A stretch of 64,000 nucleotides of DNA from IDS-8 sp035304345 (GCA_035304345.1 DATGQE010000016.1:47032-111031); one strand, 5' to 3'; numbered from the stretch's first letter, positions 16,571 to 25,714 are shown. The notes: generated by a model from the letters alone, not told the origin. Numbers and translations are program-made.

Positions 16571-17620
16571 ATGGCACTGGGGCCGGTCATGCTGGACATC
16601 GAGGGGCTGGAGCTCACGCCGGCGGATCGCGCCCTGCTCGCGGAGCCGGCGGTCGGCGGGGTCATCCTGTTCAGCCGCAACTATGCCTCGCCGACGCAGC
16701 TCGCCGACCTGGTCGGCGCGATCCGGGCGGTGCGCAGCCCGCCGCTGCTCGTGGCCGTGGATCACGAGGGCGGCCGGGTGCAGCGCTTCCGCGACGGGTT
16801 CAGCCGCATCCCGCCCATGCGGCGCTTGGGCCAGCAGTACGACGCCGACCGCGAGCGGGGCCTCGCGCTCGCCAGGACGGCCGGCTGGCTCATCGCCTCC
16901 GAGCTCCGCGCGAGCGGCATCGACCTCGCCTTCGCGCCCTGCGTCGACCTCGATTACGGGGTGAGCGAGGTGATCGGCGACCGCGCGTTCCACCGGGAGC
17001 CGGACGCGGTCGCCGAGCTCGCGGCGGCGTTCTGCCGCGGCATGAAGGACGCGGGGATGGCCGCCGTCGCCAAGCACTTCCCCGGGCACGGGGCCGTGGT
17101 GGCCGATTCGCACGAGAAGCTGCCGGTGGACCGGCGCGATTTCGGCGACCTCCTGGACGACATGCGGCCGTACGAGAAGCTGATCGGGCGGCGCGCGGTG
17201 GCGGGGGTCATGCTCGCGCACGTCGTCTACCCGGAGACGGACCCGCTGCCCGCGAGCCTCTCGCCGTGGTGGATCGGCACCCAGCTCCGTGCCCAGCTCG
17301 GCTTCGACGGCGCCGTGTTCTCGGACGACCTCTGCATGCGGGCCGTGACCGCCGGTTTCGGCTCGCTGCCGCAGCGGGCGCGGCGCGCCCTCGAGGCCGG
17401 CTGCGACATGGTCCTGGCGTGCAACGACCGCGCCGGCGCGCGGGAGACGGTCGCGGCGCTCGCCGACTGGTCGAACCCGCCTTCGCTGGTCCGGCTGGCG
17501 CGCCTGCACGGCACCGGGGCGCCGCTGCGCGAGACGCTGCTCGCCAGCGACGAGTGGCAGGCCGCCGCGGAGCAGGTCGGCAGCCTGCTCGACCCGCCGG
17601 CGCTCGAGCTCGGTGCCTGA
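16571..17620 (+). CDS. nagZ: Beta-N-acetylhexosaminidase NagZ
   Basis: NagZ removes N-acetylglucosamine from 1,6-anhydro-muropeptides during peptidoglycan recycling in the cytoplasm. The 349-residue glycoside hydrolase family 3 protein has VDHEGGRVQRF, the catalytic loop KHFPGHG and the nucleophile region FSDDLCM. No signal peptide is seen, as expected. I preferred ATG at 16571, preceded by AAAAGGG, over an in-frame TTG at 16547. Its product pathway can feed AmpR-type beta-lactamase control, but no ampR is in this window. The stop overlaps the next ATG. Confidence 0.95.
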   Translation: MALGPVMLDIEGLELTPADRALLAEPAVGGVILFSRNYASPTQLADLVGAIRAVRSPPLLVAVDHEGGRVQRFRDGFSRIPPMRRLGQQYDADRERGLALARTAGWLIASELRASGIDLAFAPCVDLDYGVSEVIGDRAFHREPDAVAELAAAFCRGMKDAGMAAVAKHFPGHGAVVADSHEKLPVDRRDFGDLLDDMRPYEKLIGRRAVAGVMLAHVVYPETDPLPASLSPWWIGTQLRAQLGFDGAVFSDDLCMRAVTAGFGSLPQRARRALEAGCDMVLACNDRAGARETVAALADWSNPPSLVRLARLHGTGAPLRETLLASDEWQAAAEQVGSLLDPPALELGA

Positions 17621-18402
17621 TGCCCGCGAGCTCGCCCCCCGACGCCCTGCGCTTCGCGGTCATCGCCGGCAGCGGCTTCGCCGGTCTTGCGGCCGGCGCC
17701 CCGGCGCTCGCGCTGACCACCGCCTACGGGCCGCCGTCGGCGCCCTTGCGGCGCATCGAGCTCGGCGGGCAGCCGGTGTGGCTGCTCGCGCGGCACGGGG
17801 ACCCGCACGTCATCCCGCCGCACCGGGTCAACTACCGCGCCAACCTGCGGGCCCTGCAGATGGCCGGCGCGGCCGTGGTCGTGGCGCTCAACACCGTCGG
17901 CGCCGTCCACCCGCGCCATGCCCCCGGGGAGCTTGCCGTGCCGGACCAGCTCATCGATTACACGTATGGACGGGATCACAGTATTTATGACGGCGAGTCC
18001 GCTACCCTCGACCACATCGACTTCACCGAGCCGTTCTGCGGCCGGCTGAGGGCCGGGCTGCTCGCGGCCGCGGCCGCCGCCCGGGTGGCTTGCCACGACG
18101 GCGGCGTGTACGCCGTGACCCAGGGGCCGCGGTTGGAGACCGCGGCCGAGGTGAACCGGCTGGAGCGCGACGGGGCCGATTTCATCGGCATGACCGCGAT
18201 GCCCGAGGCCGCGCTCGCCCGCGAGCTCGGGATGCGCTATGCCTGCCTGTCGCTGGTCGTCAACCGGGCGGCGGGCAGGGGAGAACGGGGAATCCATGAG
18301 GACATCCAGGCAGCGACGGACACGGCCCGGGAACGGGCGCTGCGGGTGCTCGGGGCGTTCTTCGGCGCAGGGTTCGCAGCGGCCCTCGTGGACGGCGGCT
18401 GA
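17620..18402 (+). CDS. S-methyl-5'-thioinosine phosphorylase (MTAP/PNP family)
   Basis: This 260-residue purine nucleoside phosphorylase family protein has the phosphate-binding start VIAGSGFAGL, ARHGDPHVIPPHRVNYRANL and the base-binding region TQGPRLETAAEVNR. The P. aeruginosa gene downstream of nagZ encodes a methylthioinosine phosphorylase used in salvage of methylthioadenosine after deamination, and the same order here suggests that activity. The sequence alone does not separate it from methylthioadenosine phosphorylase. Its ATG overlaps the nagZ stop by one base. Confidence 0.8.
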   Translation: MPASSPPDALRFAVIAGSGFAGLAAGAPALALTTAYGPPSAPLRRIELGGQPVWLLARHGDPHVIPPHRVNYRANLRALQMAGAAVVVALNTVGAVHPRHAPGELAVPDQLIDYTYGRDHSIYDGESATLDHIDFTEPFCGRLRAGLLAAAAAARVACHDGGVYAVTQGPRLETAAEVNRLERDGADFIGMTAMPEAALARELGMRYACLSLVVNRAAGRGERGIHEDIQAATDTARERALRVLGAFFGAGFAAALVDGG

Positions 18403-18414
18403 GGCGGGCGGCCG

Positions 18415-19317
18415 GTGAGCGCGGCCCTGCGCACGGTGCAGCCGGAGGTCCTGGAGCAGCTCGTCCAGGGCCTCGCGGAGCCGGTCGTCGTGGCGCGGGT
18501 CGATCGGCCGGACTGGCCCGTGGTGCTCAGCAACGGCGCGTTCGCGACCCTGTCCGGCAACAAGCCGGCGGCGGGCCGGCCGCTCGCCGACGTCATGGAG
18601 CAGCTCATCGGCCGCGAGCTCGCCCTCGAGGTGAGCGAAACCGTGCGGTCGGGCCACGAGAACGCGCTGCCGGTGGAGCTCGCCCGCCGCGAGTACCTCC
18701 TCGTGCTGAAACCCCTGACGCTGCCCGGCGACAACCGGGCCCGCTACTTCGCGGGCTACTGGCGCCGGGTGCCCGCGGGTCCCGCGGCGGCGACGGACGC
18801 GGAGCTCCAGCAGGCGCTGATCCGTGCGCGGCGCCGGCTGCGCGACCTGTCGCGCGACGACCCGGTCACCGGGCTGCTCACGGAGGCGGCCTTCTCCGAG
18901 GTGCTCGCCCACGACTGGGCGGTCGCGGCGCGCGAGAAGAGCCGCCTCGCGCTCATCGGGTTCTCCCTCGACGATTTCGCCGCCTATGTCGAGGTGTTCG
19001 GGCGCCACGCGAGCGATTCGTGCCTGCGGCGCGTGGCGCAGGCGATACGCCGCTGCCTGAAGCGTGCGAGCGACGTGGCGGGCCGGATCAGCACCCCGGA
19101 CGGCGACCTGCTCGTCGTGCTGTCGCACGCTTCCGAGGAGGCGGGAGTGCAGGCGTTCGCCGAGCGCATCGCGACCGCGGTGCGGGAGCTCGGCATCCAT
19201 CACCCGCGCTCGAAGGTGGCGCGCTTCGTCACCGTCAGCAGCCGCACGGCTTTTGCCGAGCCCCATGCGGAGGGCGCGCGGTCCGATCGCTTCCTGGAGC
19301 GCCTGCTGCAGGCGTGA
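18415..19317 (+). CDS. PAS domain protein with degenerate GGDEF domain
   Basis: The 300-residue protein has an N-terminal PAS-like region (about residues 10-110, with VVLSNGAFATLSGNKPAAGRP), a linker helix, and a C-terminal domain shaped like GGDEF (RDDPVTGLLTEAAFSEVLAHD, then SCLRRVAQAIRRCLKRASDVAGR). At the active site the GGDEF signature reads DGDLL at residues 229-233, so the catalytic acidic residue is gone and cyclase activity is unlikely. It could be a c-di-GMP or GTP sensor or a protein-binding module. GTG at 18415 follows the previous stop by 12 bp. Confidence 0.72.
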   Translation: MSAALRTVQPEVLEQLVQGLAEPVVVARVDRPDWPVVLSNGAFATLSGNKPAAGRPLADVMEQLIGRELALEVSETVRSGHENALPVELARREYLLVLKPLTLPGDNRARYFAGYWRRVPAGPAAATDAELQQALIRARRRLRDLSRDDPVTGLLTEAAFSEVLAHDWAVAAREKSRLALIGFSLDDFAAYVEVFGRHASDSCLRRVAQAIRRCLKRASDVAGRISTPDGDLLVVLSHASEEAGVQAFAERIATAVRELGIHHPRSKVARFVTVSSRTAFAEPHAEGARSDRFLERLLQA

Positions 19318-19341
19318 GCGTCGCCCGCGGGCGCGCCGAGT

Positions 19342-20301
19342 TCAAGGGAGCGGGCTGGCCGGCGGCTCCTGCACCCGCGTCAGCTTTGCAATGACGCCGA
19401 AGCGCGGGTGGTCGTAGTAGCGGATCTCGCCGTCGCGCAGGATGCGGTCCTCCGCGATGCGATAGCGCACCGGGAACGCGGGTTGCAGGCTGCGCGCGTC
19501 GCCGAACGCCGGCTCGTCGGGCAGGCCGCTCGCCGCGATCGCGCGGTCGGTGGCGGCGCGCCCGGGGTCGCTTGCGTCCGCGACCCGCCGGGGATCGAAC
19601 GCGGCGTCCAGGGTCAGGTCGAGCCCCAGGTGTACGAAGCGTCCCTGGTACAGCGTCACGGTGCCGTCGAGGCCCGGTGGCGGGTCGCCGAGCGCCCGCA
19701 GCCGGATGGACGGGGAGGCCGCCTGCGGCGGCGTGGCCTGCGTCCAGGCGGTGCGCATGATCGGGTGGTAGGCGTCGAGCGCCACGAGCCGCTCCCAGAT
19801 CCCGTCCATCGTCCAGGCCTCGGGCGGCAGGCGCGTGAGCTCGATGCGGCCGCGCAGCGGGATGTCGGCGAGGTCGGTGTCGAGGCCCGAGATCTCGGTG
19901 TCGACCGCGATCTCCCCGGCCTCCCCGGGGGCTGCCGCGTCCCGCTCCCCGGCCGCCACCGGGTCGCCCGTTGCCTCCGGTCCGTCGAGCGGCCGGTCGC
20001 CGAACACCGGGATCGCCTCGCCGCCGCCTTCCGGCAGTGCGTACGGATCGCCCTCCGGCACCTCGGGCACGAAGATCTCGTCGCCCGCATACGCGCTCTC
20101 GTCGTAGGCGAACACGATGAGCTCGACGGTGTAGCGCGGCCAGTCGGGGGCCGGCGCGGGTGCGGCGTCGTCGCCGACCGGCGGCAGCGGCTCCTCTGCC
20201 GGGAGCGGGGGCGCTGCCAGGGCGAAAGCCGCCAGCGCGCAGAGCGACAGCGGGCAGCGGGCGAGTCGCCGGGCAGGGCTCACGATCCGGTCCGTTGGCA
20301 T
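19342..20301 (-). CDS. csiV: CsiV family periplasmic protein
   Basis: This 319-residue protein has an N-terminal signal peptide (hydrophobic core CPLSLCALAAFALAAPPLPA), a proline- and acid-rich linker, and a C-terminal part rich in beta-strand patterns ending YYDHPRFGVIAKLTRV. The start of the mature domain, RYTVELIVFAYDES, is typical of CsiV (PF10972), which in Vibrio activates peptidoglycan synthesis through LpoA. It sits 13 bp after mfd on the same strand, as its homologue does in Pseudomonas. Family conservation is low outside the N- and C-terminal motifs. Confidence 0.78.
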   Translation of the reverse strand: MPTDRIVSPARRLARCPLSLCALAAFALAAPPLPAEEPLPPVGDDAAPAPAPDWPRYTVELIVFAYDESAYAGDEIFVPEVPEGDPYALPEGGGEAIPVFGDRPLDGPEATGDPVAAGERDAAAPGEAGEIAVDTEISGLDTDLADIPLRGRIELTRLPPEAWTMDGIWERLVALDAYHPIMRTAWTQATPPQAASPSIRLRALGDPPPGLDGTVTLYQGRFVHLGLDLTLDAAFDPRRVADASDPGRAATDRAIAASGLPDEPAFGDARSLQPAFPVRYRIAEDRILRDGEIRYYDHPRFGVIAKLTRVQEPPASPLP

Positions 20302-20314
20302 TGCCTCCTCCCTG

Positions 20315-23300
20315 TCATCCTGCGGCCGCCCGGCTCACGCCGGCCGGCGAGCCGACGGCAAGCCTCGCCAGGAGGTCCTCGACGACGGTGAATCTAGCCT
20401 CCTCGTCCGGCATTGCCAAGCGGAACTGCAGCCGGTCGGCGCCCTGCAGCCGGTAGGTGCGGTCGTTGCGCTGCACGAGCTCGACCAGCACGGCCGGGTC
20501 CACCGCGGCGTGCTGGCCGAACTGCAGGAAGCCGCCCGCGGCCGACGCGTCGATCTTCTCGATGCCGAGCGCGGCGGCGTCGAGCTTCAGGCCGGCGATG
20601 CGCATGAGGTTCTTCGCGGCGGGCGGCAACAGCCCGAAGCGGTCGATCAGCTCGACCTGCAACTCGTCCAGCTCGGCATGGGAGGCGGCGCTCGCGATGC
20701 GCTTGTACAGCATCAGCCGCAGGTGCACGTCGGGCACGTAGTCCTCGGGCAGCAGGGCAGGCAGGTGCAGGTTGATCTCCACGCCCGCTTCGAGCGGCTC
20801 GAGCAGGTTCGGCTCCTTTCCGGAGCGCAGCGAGCGGATCGCACGCGACAGGAGCTCGGTGTAGAGGGAGAACCCGATCTCCTGGATCTGGCCGCTCTGC
20901 TCCTCGCCCAAAAGCTCGCCCGCGCCGCGGATCTCGAGGTCGTGGGTCGCGAGGATGAACCCGGACCCCAGGTCCTCCAGCGAGTCGATGGCCTCGAGCC
21001 GCTTGATCGCGTCGGCGGTCATCGCGGCGCGTGGCGGCGCGATGAGATAGGCGTACGCCCGGTGATGGGAGCGCCCGACCCGCCCGCGGAGCTGGTGGAG
21101 CTGCGCAAGGCCGAAGCGGTCCGCGCGGTTGATGACGATGGTGTTCGCCGTCGGCACGTCGATGCCGCTTTCGATGATCGTCGTGCACAGCAGCACGTTG
21201 AAGCGGCGATGGTAGAAGTCCAACATCACCTGCTCGAGCTCGCGCTCCGGCATCTGGCCGTGGGCGATGCGGATGTCGGCCTCCGGCACGAGCTCGCGCA
21301 GGCGCTCCGCCACGCGTTCGATGTCCTGCACGCGGTTGTGGATGAAGTACACCTGGCCGCCACGCTTGATCTCGCGCAGGACGGCCTCGCGGATCACGAC
21401 GTCGTTCCACTCGCTCACGAACGTCTTCACGGACAGCCGGAGCGCCGGGGGCGTCGTGATCAGCGACATGTCGCGCAGGCCGCCGAGCGCCATGTTCAGC
21501 GTGCGCGGGATCGGCGTCGCGGTCAGGGTGAGCACGTCCACTTGGGCGCGCAGCGCCTTGATGGCTTCCTTGTGCCGGACGCCGAAGCGGTGCTCCTCGT
21601 CGACGATGACGAGGCCGACGTCCTTGAAGTCCTTCGTGTGCTGCAGGAGCTTGTGGGTGCCGATCACGATGTCCACGGCGCCGGAGCGCATGCCGGCAAC
21701 GACCGCGTCGGTGCCCTTCCGGCCGCGAAACCGCGACAGCACCTCGATGCGGACCGGCCACTCGGCGAACCGGTCCTTGAACGTCTGCGCGTGCTGCTCG
21801 GCGAGCAGCGTCGTCGGCACGAGGATCGCCACCTGCTTGCCGCCCTGCACGGCGGCGAACGCGGCGCGCAGCGCCACCTCGGTCTTGCCGAAGCCCACGT
21901 CGCCGCACACGATGCGATCCATGGGGCGGTCGGAGGCGAGGTCCTCCAGGACCTCGTCGATGGTGCGGGCCTGGTCGGGGGTCGGCTCGAACGGGAACCC
22001 TTCCTCGAAAGCCCGGTACTCCGCCTCCGGCCAGCGCAGCGGATGCCCCGGGCGCGCCGCCCGGCGCGCGTACACGTCGAGCAGCTCGGCGGCGACGTCG
22101 CGGATGCGCTTCGCGGCACGCTGCTTCGCTTTCGCCCACTGGTCGCTCCCCAGCCGGTGCAGCGGCGCGTTCTCGGGCGCCGCCCCGGTGTAGCGCGACA
22201 CCCGGTCCAGCGAGCCGACGGGCACGTACAGCTTGTCCCCCTCGGCGTACTCGAGGCACAGGTATTCGCCGGTGATGCCGGCCGTCTCCAGCGTGACGAG
22301 GCCGCGGTAACGGCCGACCCCGTACTCCGCGTGCACCACCGGGGAGCCCTCCGCGAGATCGTTGAGCTCGCGGATGATGGCCTCGGGATCGCGCTCGGCG
22401 CGGCGCCGCCGCGCCCGTTGCCTCGGCCGCTCGCCGAAGAGCTGCTGCTCCGCGATGACTGCGAGCCCGGCGGACGGCAGCAGCATGCCGGCGGCCGCGG
22501 GGGCGACGGCCACGGCGAGGCGCGCGTCGGATTCCAGGAACGCCTGCCAGCCCGCCACGCGCTCCACGCCGAGCCTCCGGCCCTGGAGCAGCTCGAGGAT
22601 GTGCTCGCGCCGGCCGGCGGATTCGGCCGTGAACAGGATGCGGCCGTCGAACTCGCCGATGAACCGCATCAGCGCCTGCGCCGCATCCTCGTATTGCGCG
22701 GAGACCCGCAGGGCCGGCGGCATGCGCGCGGGCACGTTGAGGGCATCGTCCGCTTCGGCCACCGACAGCGCCTGGTAGCTCACGCGGCGGAAACGCGAGA
22801 GGCGCTCGCTCACCTCCGCCGCCGTCGCGAACGCCTCGTCCGGCGGCAGCACGGGGCGCTCGGGATCCAGGCGGGTGAGCTCGTAACGCTCCGCGATCTC
22901 CTCGCGGGCACGAGCGAGCAGCTCCTCCAGCTCGGAGGGCACGAAGAGCGCCGATCCTTCCGGCAGGTAATCGAGCAGGTTCGCCGTGGACTCGAAGAAC
23001 AACGGCAGGTAGTACTCGATGCCGCCGTGCGCGATGCCTTCCGACACCTCGCGGTACACGCGCGACTTCGACGGCTGTCCCTCGAAGCGCGCGCGGTAGG
23101 CGCGACGGAAACGGTTGATGCCTTCCTCGTCGAGCGGCACCTCGCGCGCCGGCAGGATCTCGATCGACGGGATCGACTCCGTGGTGAGCTGCGTCTCGGG
23201 GTCGAACAGCCTGAGCGTCTCGACCTCGTCACCGAAGAAATCGATGCGCACGGGGGCGGTCGAGCCCATCGGGAACACGTCGAGCAACGATCCGCGCACG

Positions 23301-23833
23301 GCCATCTCGCCGTGCTCCCCGACCTGCGGCACGCGCAGGTAGCCCGCGGCGGCCAGGGAGTCGATGAACGCCTCGCGCTCGAGCTCCTGGCCGGCTTCGA
23401 GCCGCAAGGAGCGCAGCGCCACGTACCCGGTCGGCGGCAGCCGCTGCAGCAGGCTCGCCGCGGAGGCGATGACGATGCCGCGCTCGAGGCCGGGGAGCTC
23501 CGCGAGCACCGCGAGGCGCCGCGAGACGATGTCCTGGTGCGGCGAGAAGGAATCGTAGGGCAGGGTCTCCCATTCGGCGAAGTGCCGCACGGGCAGCGTT
23601 TCGCCGGCGAACCAGCGGATTTCCGCCTCGAGCTGGTCGGCATGGCCGGGGTCGCGCGCCAGGACGACGAGCGGCCGTGCGAGGCCGTGGGCGAGCTCCA
23701 CCGCCGCGAGCGAGGCGGCGGCGCCCACGAGCTGCCCGAGCGCGAGCGCCCGCGCGTCGGGCACGGCGGACGACGAAACGAGCAGGAATCGTGGGGACAC
23801 GACTGGCGAAGGGATCGGGAAAGGGTCGGGCAC
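20315..23833 (-). CDS. mfd: Transcription-repair coupling factor
   Basis: Mfd is a DNA translocase that displaces stalled RNA polymerase and recruits UvrA. At 1172 residues it has the full domain set: UvrB-like N-terminus, RNA polymerase-interacting domain (YVPVGSLDRVSRYTG region), helicase motor with Walker A GDVGFGKTE and DEEHRFG box, LTLTATPIPRTL, and the C-terminal autoinhibitory domain. GTG at 23833 is the start; GATAAT on the minus strand at 23850-23845 lies only 12 bases ahead, so the leader would be very short. csiV follows in the same transcript. Confidence 0.97.
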   Translation of the reverse strand: MPDPFPIPSPVVSPRFLLVSSSAVPDARALALGQLVGAAASLAAVELAHGLARPLVVLARDPGHADQLEAEIRWFAGETLPVRHFAEWETLPYDSFSPHQDIVSRRLAVLAELPGLERGIVIASAASLLQRLPPTGYVALRSLRLEAGQELEREAFIDSLAAAGYLRVPQVGEHGEMAVRGSLLDVFPMGSTAPVRIDFFGDEVETLRLFDPETQLTTESIPSIEILPAREVPLDEEGINRFRRAYRARFEGQPSKSRVYREVSEGIAHGGIEYYLPLFFESTANLLDYLPEGSALFVPSELEELLARAREEIAERYELTRLDPERPVLPPDEAFATAAEVSERLSRFRRVSYQALSVAEADDALNVPARMPPALRVSAQYEDAAQALMRFIGEFDGRILFTAESAGRREHILELLQGRRLGVERVAGWQAFLESDARLAVAVAPAAAGMLLPSAGLAVIAEQQLFGERPRQRARRRRAERDPEAIIRELNDLAEGSPVVHAEYGVGRYRGLVTLETAGITGEYLCLEYAEGDKLYVPVGSLDRVSRYTGAAPENAPLHRLGSDQWAKAKQRAAKRIRDVAAELLDVYARRAARPGHPLRWPEAEYRAFEEGFPFEPTPDQARTIDEVLEDLASDRPMDRIVCGDVGFGKTEVALRAAFAAVQGGKQVAILVPTTLLAEQHAQTFKDRFAEWPVRIEVLSRFRGRKGTDAVVAGMRSGAVDIVIGTHKLLQHTKDFKDVGLVIVDEEHRFGVRHKEAIKALRAQVDVLTLTATPIPRTLNMALGGLRDMSLITTPPALRLSVKTFVSEWNDVVIREAVLREIKRGGQVYFIHNRVQDIERVAERLRELVPEADIRIAHGQMPERELEQVMLDFYHRRFNVLLCTTIIESGIDVPTANTIVINRADRFGLAQLHQLRGRVGRSHHRAYAYLIAPPRAAMTADAIKRLEAIDSLEDLGSGFILATHDLEIRGAGELLGEEQSGQIQEIGFSLYTELLSRAIRSLRSGKEPNLLEPLEAGVEINLHLPALLPEDYVPDVHLRLMLYKRIASAASHAELDELQVELIDRFGLLPPAAKNLMRIAGLKLDAAALGIEKIDASAAGGFLQFGQHAAVDPAVLVELVQRNDRTYRLQGADRLQFRLAMPDEEARFTVVEDLLARLAVGSPAGVSRAAAG

Positions 23834-23844
23834 GGTGGCCCGGC

Positions 23845-23850
23845 ATTATC
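23845..23850 (-). promoter_or_regulatory. Possible -10 of the mfd promoter
   Basis: GATAAT on the minus strand at 23850-23845 resembles a sigma-70 -10 element, but no good -35 is visible 16-18 bases upstream. If real, transcription begins about 5 nt before the GTG of mfd. The rest of the 138-bp gap to the next gene is G+C-rich with no other signal I recognise. Confidence 0.35.
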
Positions 23851-23971
23851 GCACAGCGGCACCCCCGGCGGCACCGGCCCCGGCGGCGCCGGGCCGTGCA
23901 CCCGCCGGGCGGCGGTTTCCCGTCCCCTTCAGCCCGCGCGGCGGGGCGCAGCGCAAGCTTGCGCGTTCGCT

Positions 23972-24253
23972 CTAGCGTTTCGCGACGGCGTGGATGACCT
24001 TGTCGTACTCGAAGTAGACGACGAAGTCCGGGTATTCCCAGCGCGAGATCGGCGGGTCGCCGACCGGGCTGCGGCGCGAGGCCGGCTCGCCGTAATCGCG
24101 CGCGACCCGCTCCTGGGTCATGCCGCGGGTGGGCTTCCCGGCCTGCTCGAACATCTCGCGGGCCTGTGCCGGGCTCAGGTCGAGGGTGTCCGCCACCGCC
24201 GCCGTCGAAAGCCCGAGAAGCCACGCGAGCGTGAATACAGCGATCCTGGTCAT
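23972..24253 (-). CDS. Small exported protein, possible BamE/SmpA-like fold
   Basis: This 93-residue protein starts with a clear signal peptide (MTRIAVFTLAWLLGLSTAAVA, cut near residue 21). The mature part has GMTQERVARDYGEP and then PPISRWEYPDFVVYFEY, a pattern like the short SmpA/OmlA/BamE repeat in which a GxT-VxxxxGxP helix-turn is followed by beta-strands. The exact role is unknown; it is likely periplasmic. ATG at 24253 has AGGAAAAGG just upstream and is preferred over an in-frame ATG at 24268. No lipobox cysteine is present. Confidence 0.7.
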   Translation of the reverse strand: MTRIAVFTLAWLLGLSTAAVADTLDLSPAQAREMFEQAGKPTRGMTQERVARDYGEPASRRSPVGDPPISRWEYPDFVVYFEYDKVIHAVAKR

Positions 24254-24435
24254 TGGCCTTTTCCTCATTGGCCTTCCCCTCGGCCGGACGCGTGCCTGAA
24301 GGCCCGCTCACGGTCTTTCTACACGGAACCGCTCGTCCGGCTCCGGGACGCGGTTCTCATTCTCGCGGGCGATTATACCGGCGGCGCCGGAGAGTACCGC
24401 GTGGCAGCCACCCGCCTGCGCGCAAAATTGTGAGC

Positions 24436-24462
24436 TTGGTCACATTTCTTCTGTGGTTTAAT
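24436..24462 (+). promoter_or_regulatory. Candidate promoter of lolC with near-leaderless start
   Basis: TTGGTC (24436-24441), 15 bases and TTTAAT (24457-24462) resemble a sigma-70 promoter with a short spacer. The -10 ends 8 bases before the preferred lolC ATG at 24470, so the transcript would begin at or next to that ATG. An imperfect inverted repeat with arms at 24326-24332 and 24350-24356 lies further upstream. Confidence 0.4.
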
Positions 24463-24469
24463 GCGCCCG

Positions 24470-25714
24470 ATGATCAATCCCGTCGAGCTCTTCATCGGGT
24501 TCAGGTACCTCCGCGCAAAGCGACGCACGCGCTTCGTTTCCTTCATCACGCTGATCTCGCTCGCCGGCGTGGCGCTGGGCGTGGCGGCGCTGATCGTGAT
24601 CCTGTCCGTCATGAACGGCTTCGAGGCCGAGCTCAGGAGTCGCCTGCTCAGCATGACGGCCCACGGCTACGTCACCGGGAACGACGGCCGGGTACGGGAG
24701 TGGAGCGCGGTGCGTGACGCCGCGCTCGCGGTCCCGGGCGTGGTGGCCGCGGCGCCGGTGATCGAGATGGAAGGCATGCTGCGCACCGGCCAGGGGCTCA
24801 CCGCGGTGCTCATCGAGGGGATCGTGCCCGCGCTGCAGGAGACGCTGTCGAGCGGCAACGTGTACTTCGTCGCGGGCGGGCCGGCAGCGCTCCAGCCGGG
24901 CGAAAGGGGCATCCTGCTCGGACGCATTCTCGCTCACGACCTCGGCGTGTGGGCGGGCGACGGCGTCGTGCTGCTCGTCCCGCGGCCGCTCGGGGAAGGC
25001 AACGTCGAGCTGGTGCTGGAGCGCTTCGTGGTGCGCGGCGTGTTCGAAGCCGGCATCCAGGAGCACGACGCCAGCCTCGCCATCGTGCACCTCGAGGACG
25101 CCGCGCGGCTTCTGGCCTTGGGCGACGCCGTGTCGGCCGTGCGCTTCCGGGCGGCGGACGTGATGGCGGCGCCGGAAGTCTCGCGCAGGATCGCGAACGC
25201 CGTCGGTGCCGGGTTCCGCACCAGCGACTGGACGATCGAGAACGAAAGCTATTTCCGTGCGATCCGGCTGGAGAAGATGATGATGTCCCTCATCCTCTCC
25301 CTCATCATCGGCGTCGCGGCCTTCAACATCGTGGCGAGCCTCGTGATGGTCGTGACCGACAAGACGGCAGAGATCGCGATCCTGCGCACGCTCGGCATGT
25401 CGCCCGGCGCGGTCGTGCGCGTGTTCTTCGTGCAGGGCGCGGCGATCGGCTGGCTCGGGGTCGTCCTCGGCGTGGTCGGCGGCGTGCTGCTCGCGGTGAA
25501 CGTGCCTACCCTGGTGCCGCTGCTGGAGGAGACTTTCGGGTTCCAGATCATGCCGGGCGACGTCTACTACGTCACCCGCATACCGTCGATCGTGGAGGGG
25601 ATCAACGTCGTCGTGATTGCGGTGGCCGCGCTCCTCCTGACCGCGCTCGCGACGCTCTATCCCGCCCGTCGCGCCGCGCGCGTGAACCCGGCGGCGGCGC
25701 TGAGGTACGAGTAG
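24470..25714 (+). CDS. lolC: Lipoprotein-releasing ABC transporter permease LolC/LolE (first)
   Basis: This permease is part of LolCDE, which extracts outer-membrane lipoproteins from the inner membrane and hands them to LolA. The 414-residue protein has one N-terminal transmembrane segment (VSFITLISLAGVALGVAALIVILSVMNGFE), a large periplasmic domain, and three C-terminal transmembrane segments, the standard LolC/E layout; it ends with the family tail LYPARRAARVNPAAALRYE. ATG at 24470 (MINPVELFIGFRYLR) aligns with E. coli LolC; ATG at 24461 would add three residues. The next gene starts directly after the stop. Confidence 0.92.
   Translation: MINPVELFIGFRYLRAKRRTRFVSFITLISLAGVALGVAALIVILSVMNGFEAELRSRLLSMTAHGYVTGNDGRVREWSAVRDAALAVPGVVAAAPVIEMEGMLRTGQGLTAVLIEGIVPALQETLSSGNVYFVAGGPAALQPGERGILLGRILAHDLGVWAGDGVVLLVPRPLGEGNVELVLERFVVRGVFEAGIQEHDASLAIVHLEDAARLLALGDAVSAVRFRAADVMAAPEVSRRIANAVGAGFRTSDWTIENESYFRAIRLEKMMMSLILSLIIGVAAFNIVASLVMVVTDKTAEIAILRTLGMSPGAVVRVFFVQGAAIGWLGVVLGVVGGVLLAVNVPTLVPLLEETFGFQIMPGDVYYVTRIPSIVEGINVVVIAVAALLLTALATLYPARRAARVNPAAALRYE

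Noticed and set aside
20510..24433. Plus-strand open frame of 1307 codons opposite mfd
   Set aside because: Shadow of mfd on the other strand. Low-complexity His/Arg/Glu-rich translation with no motif.
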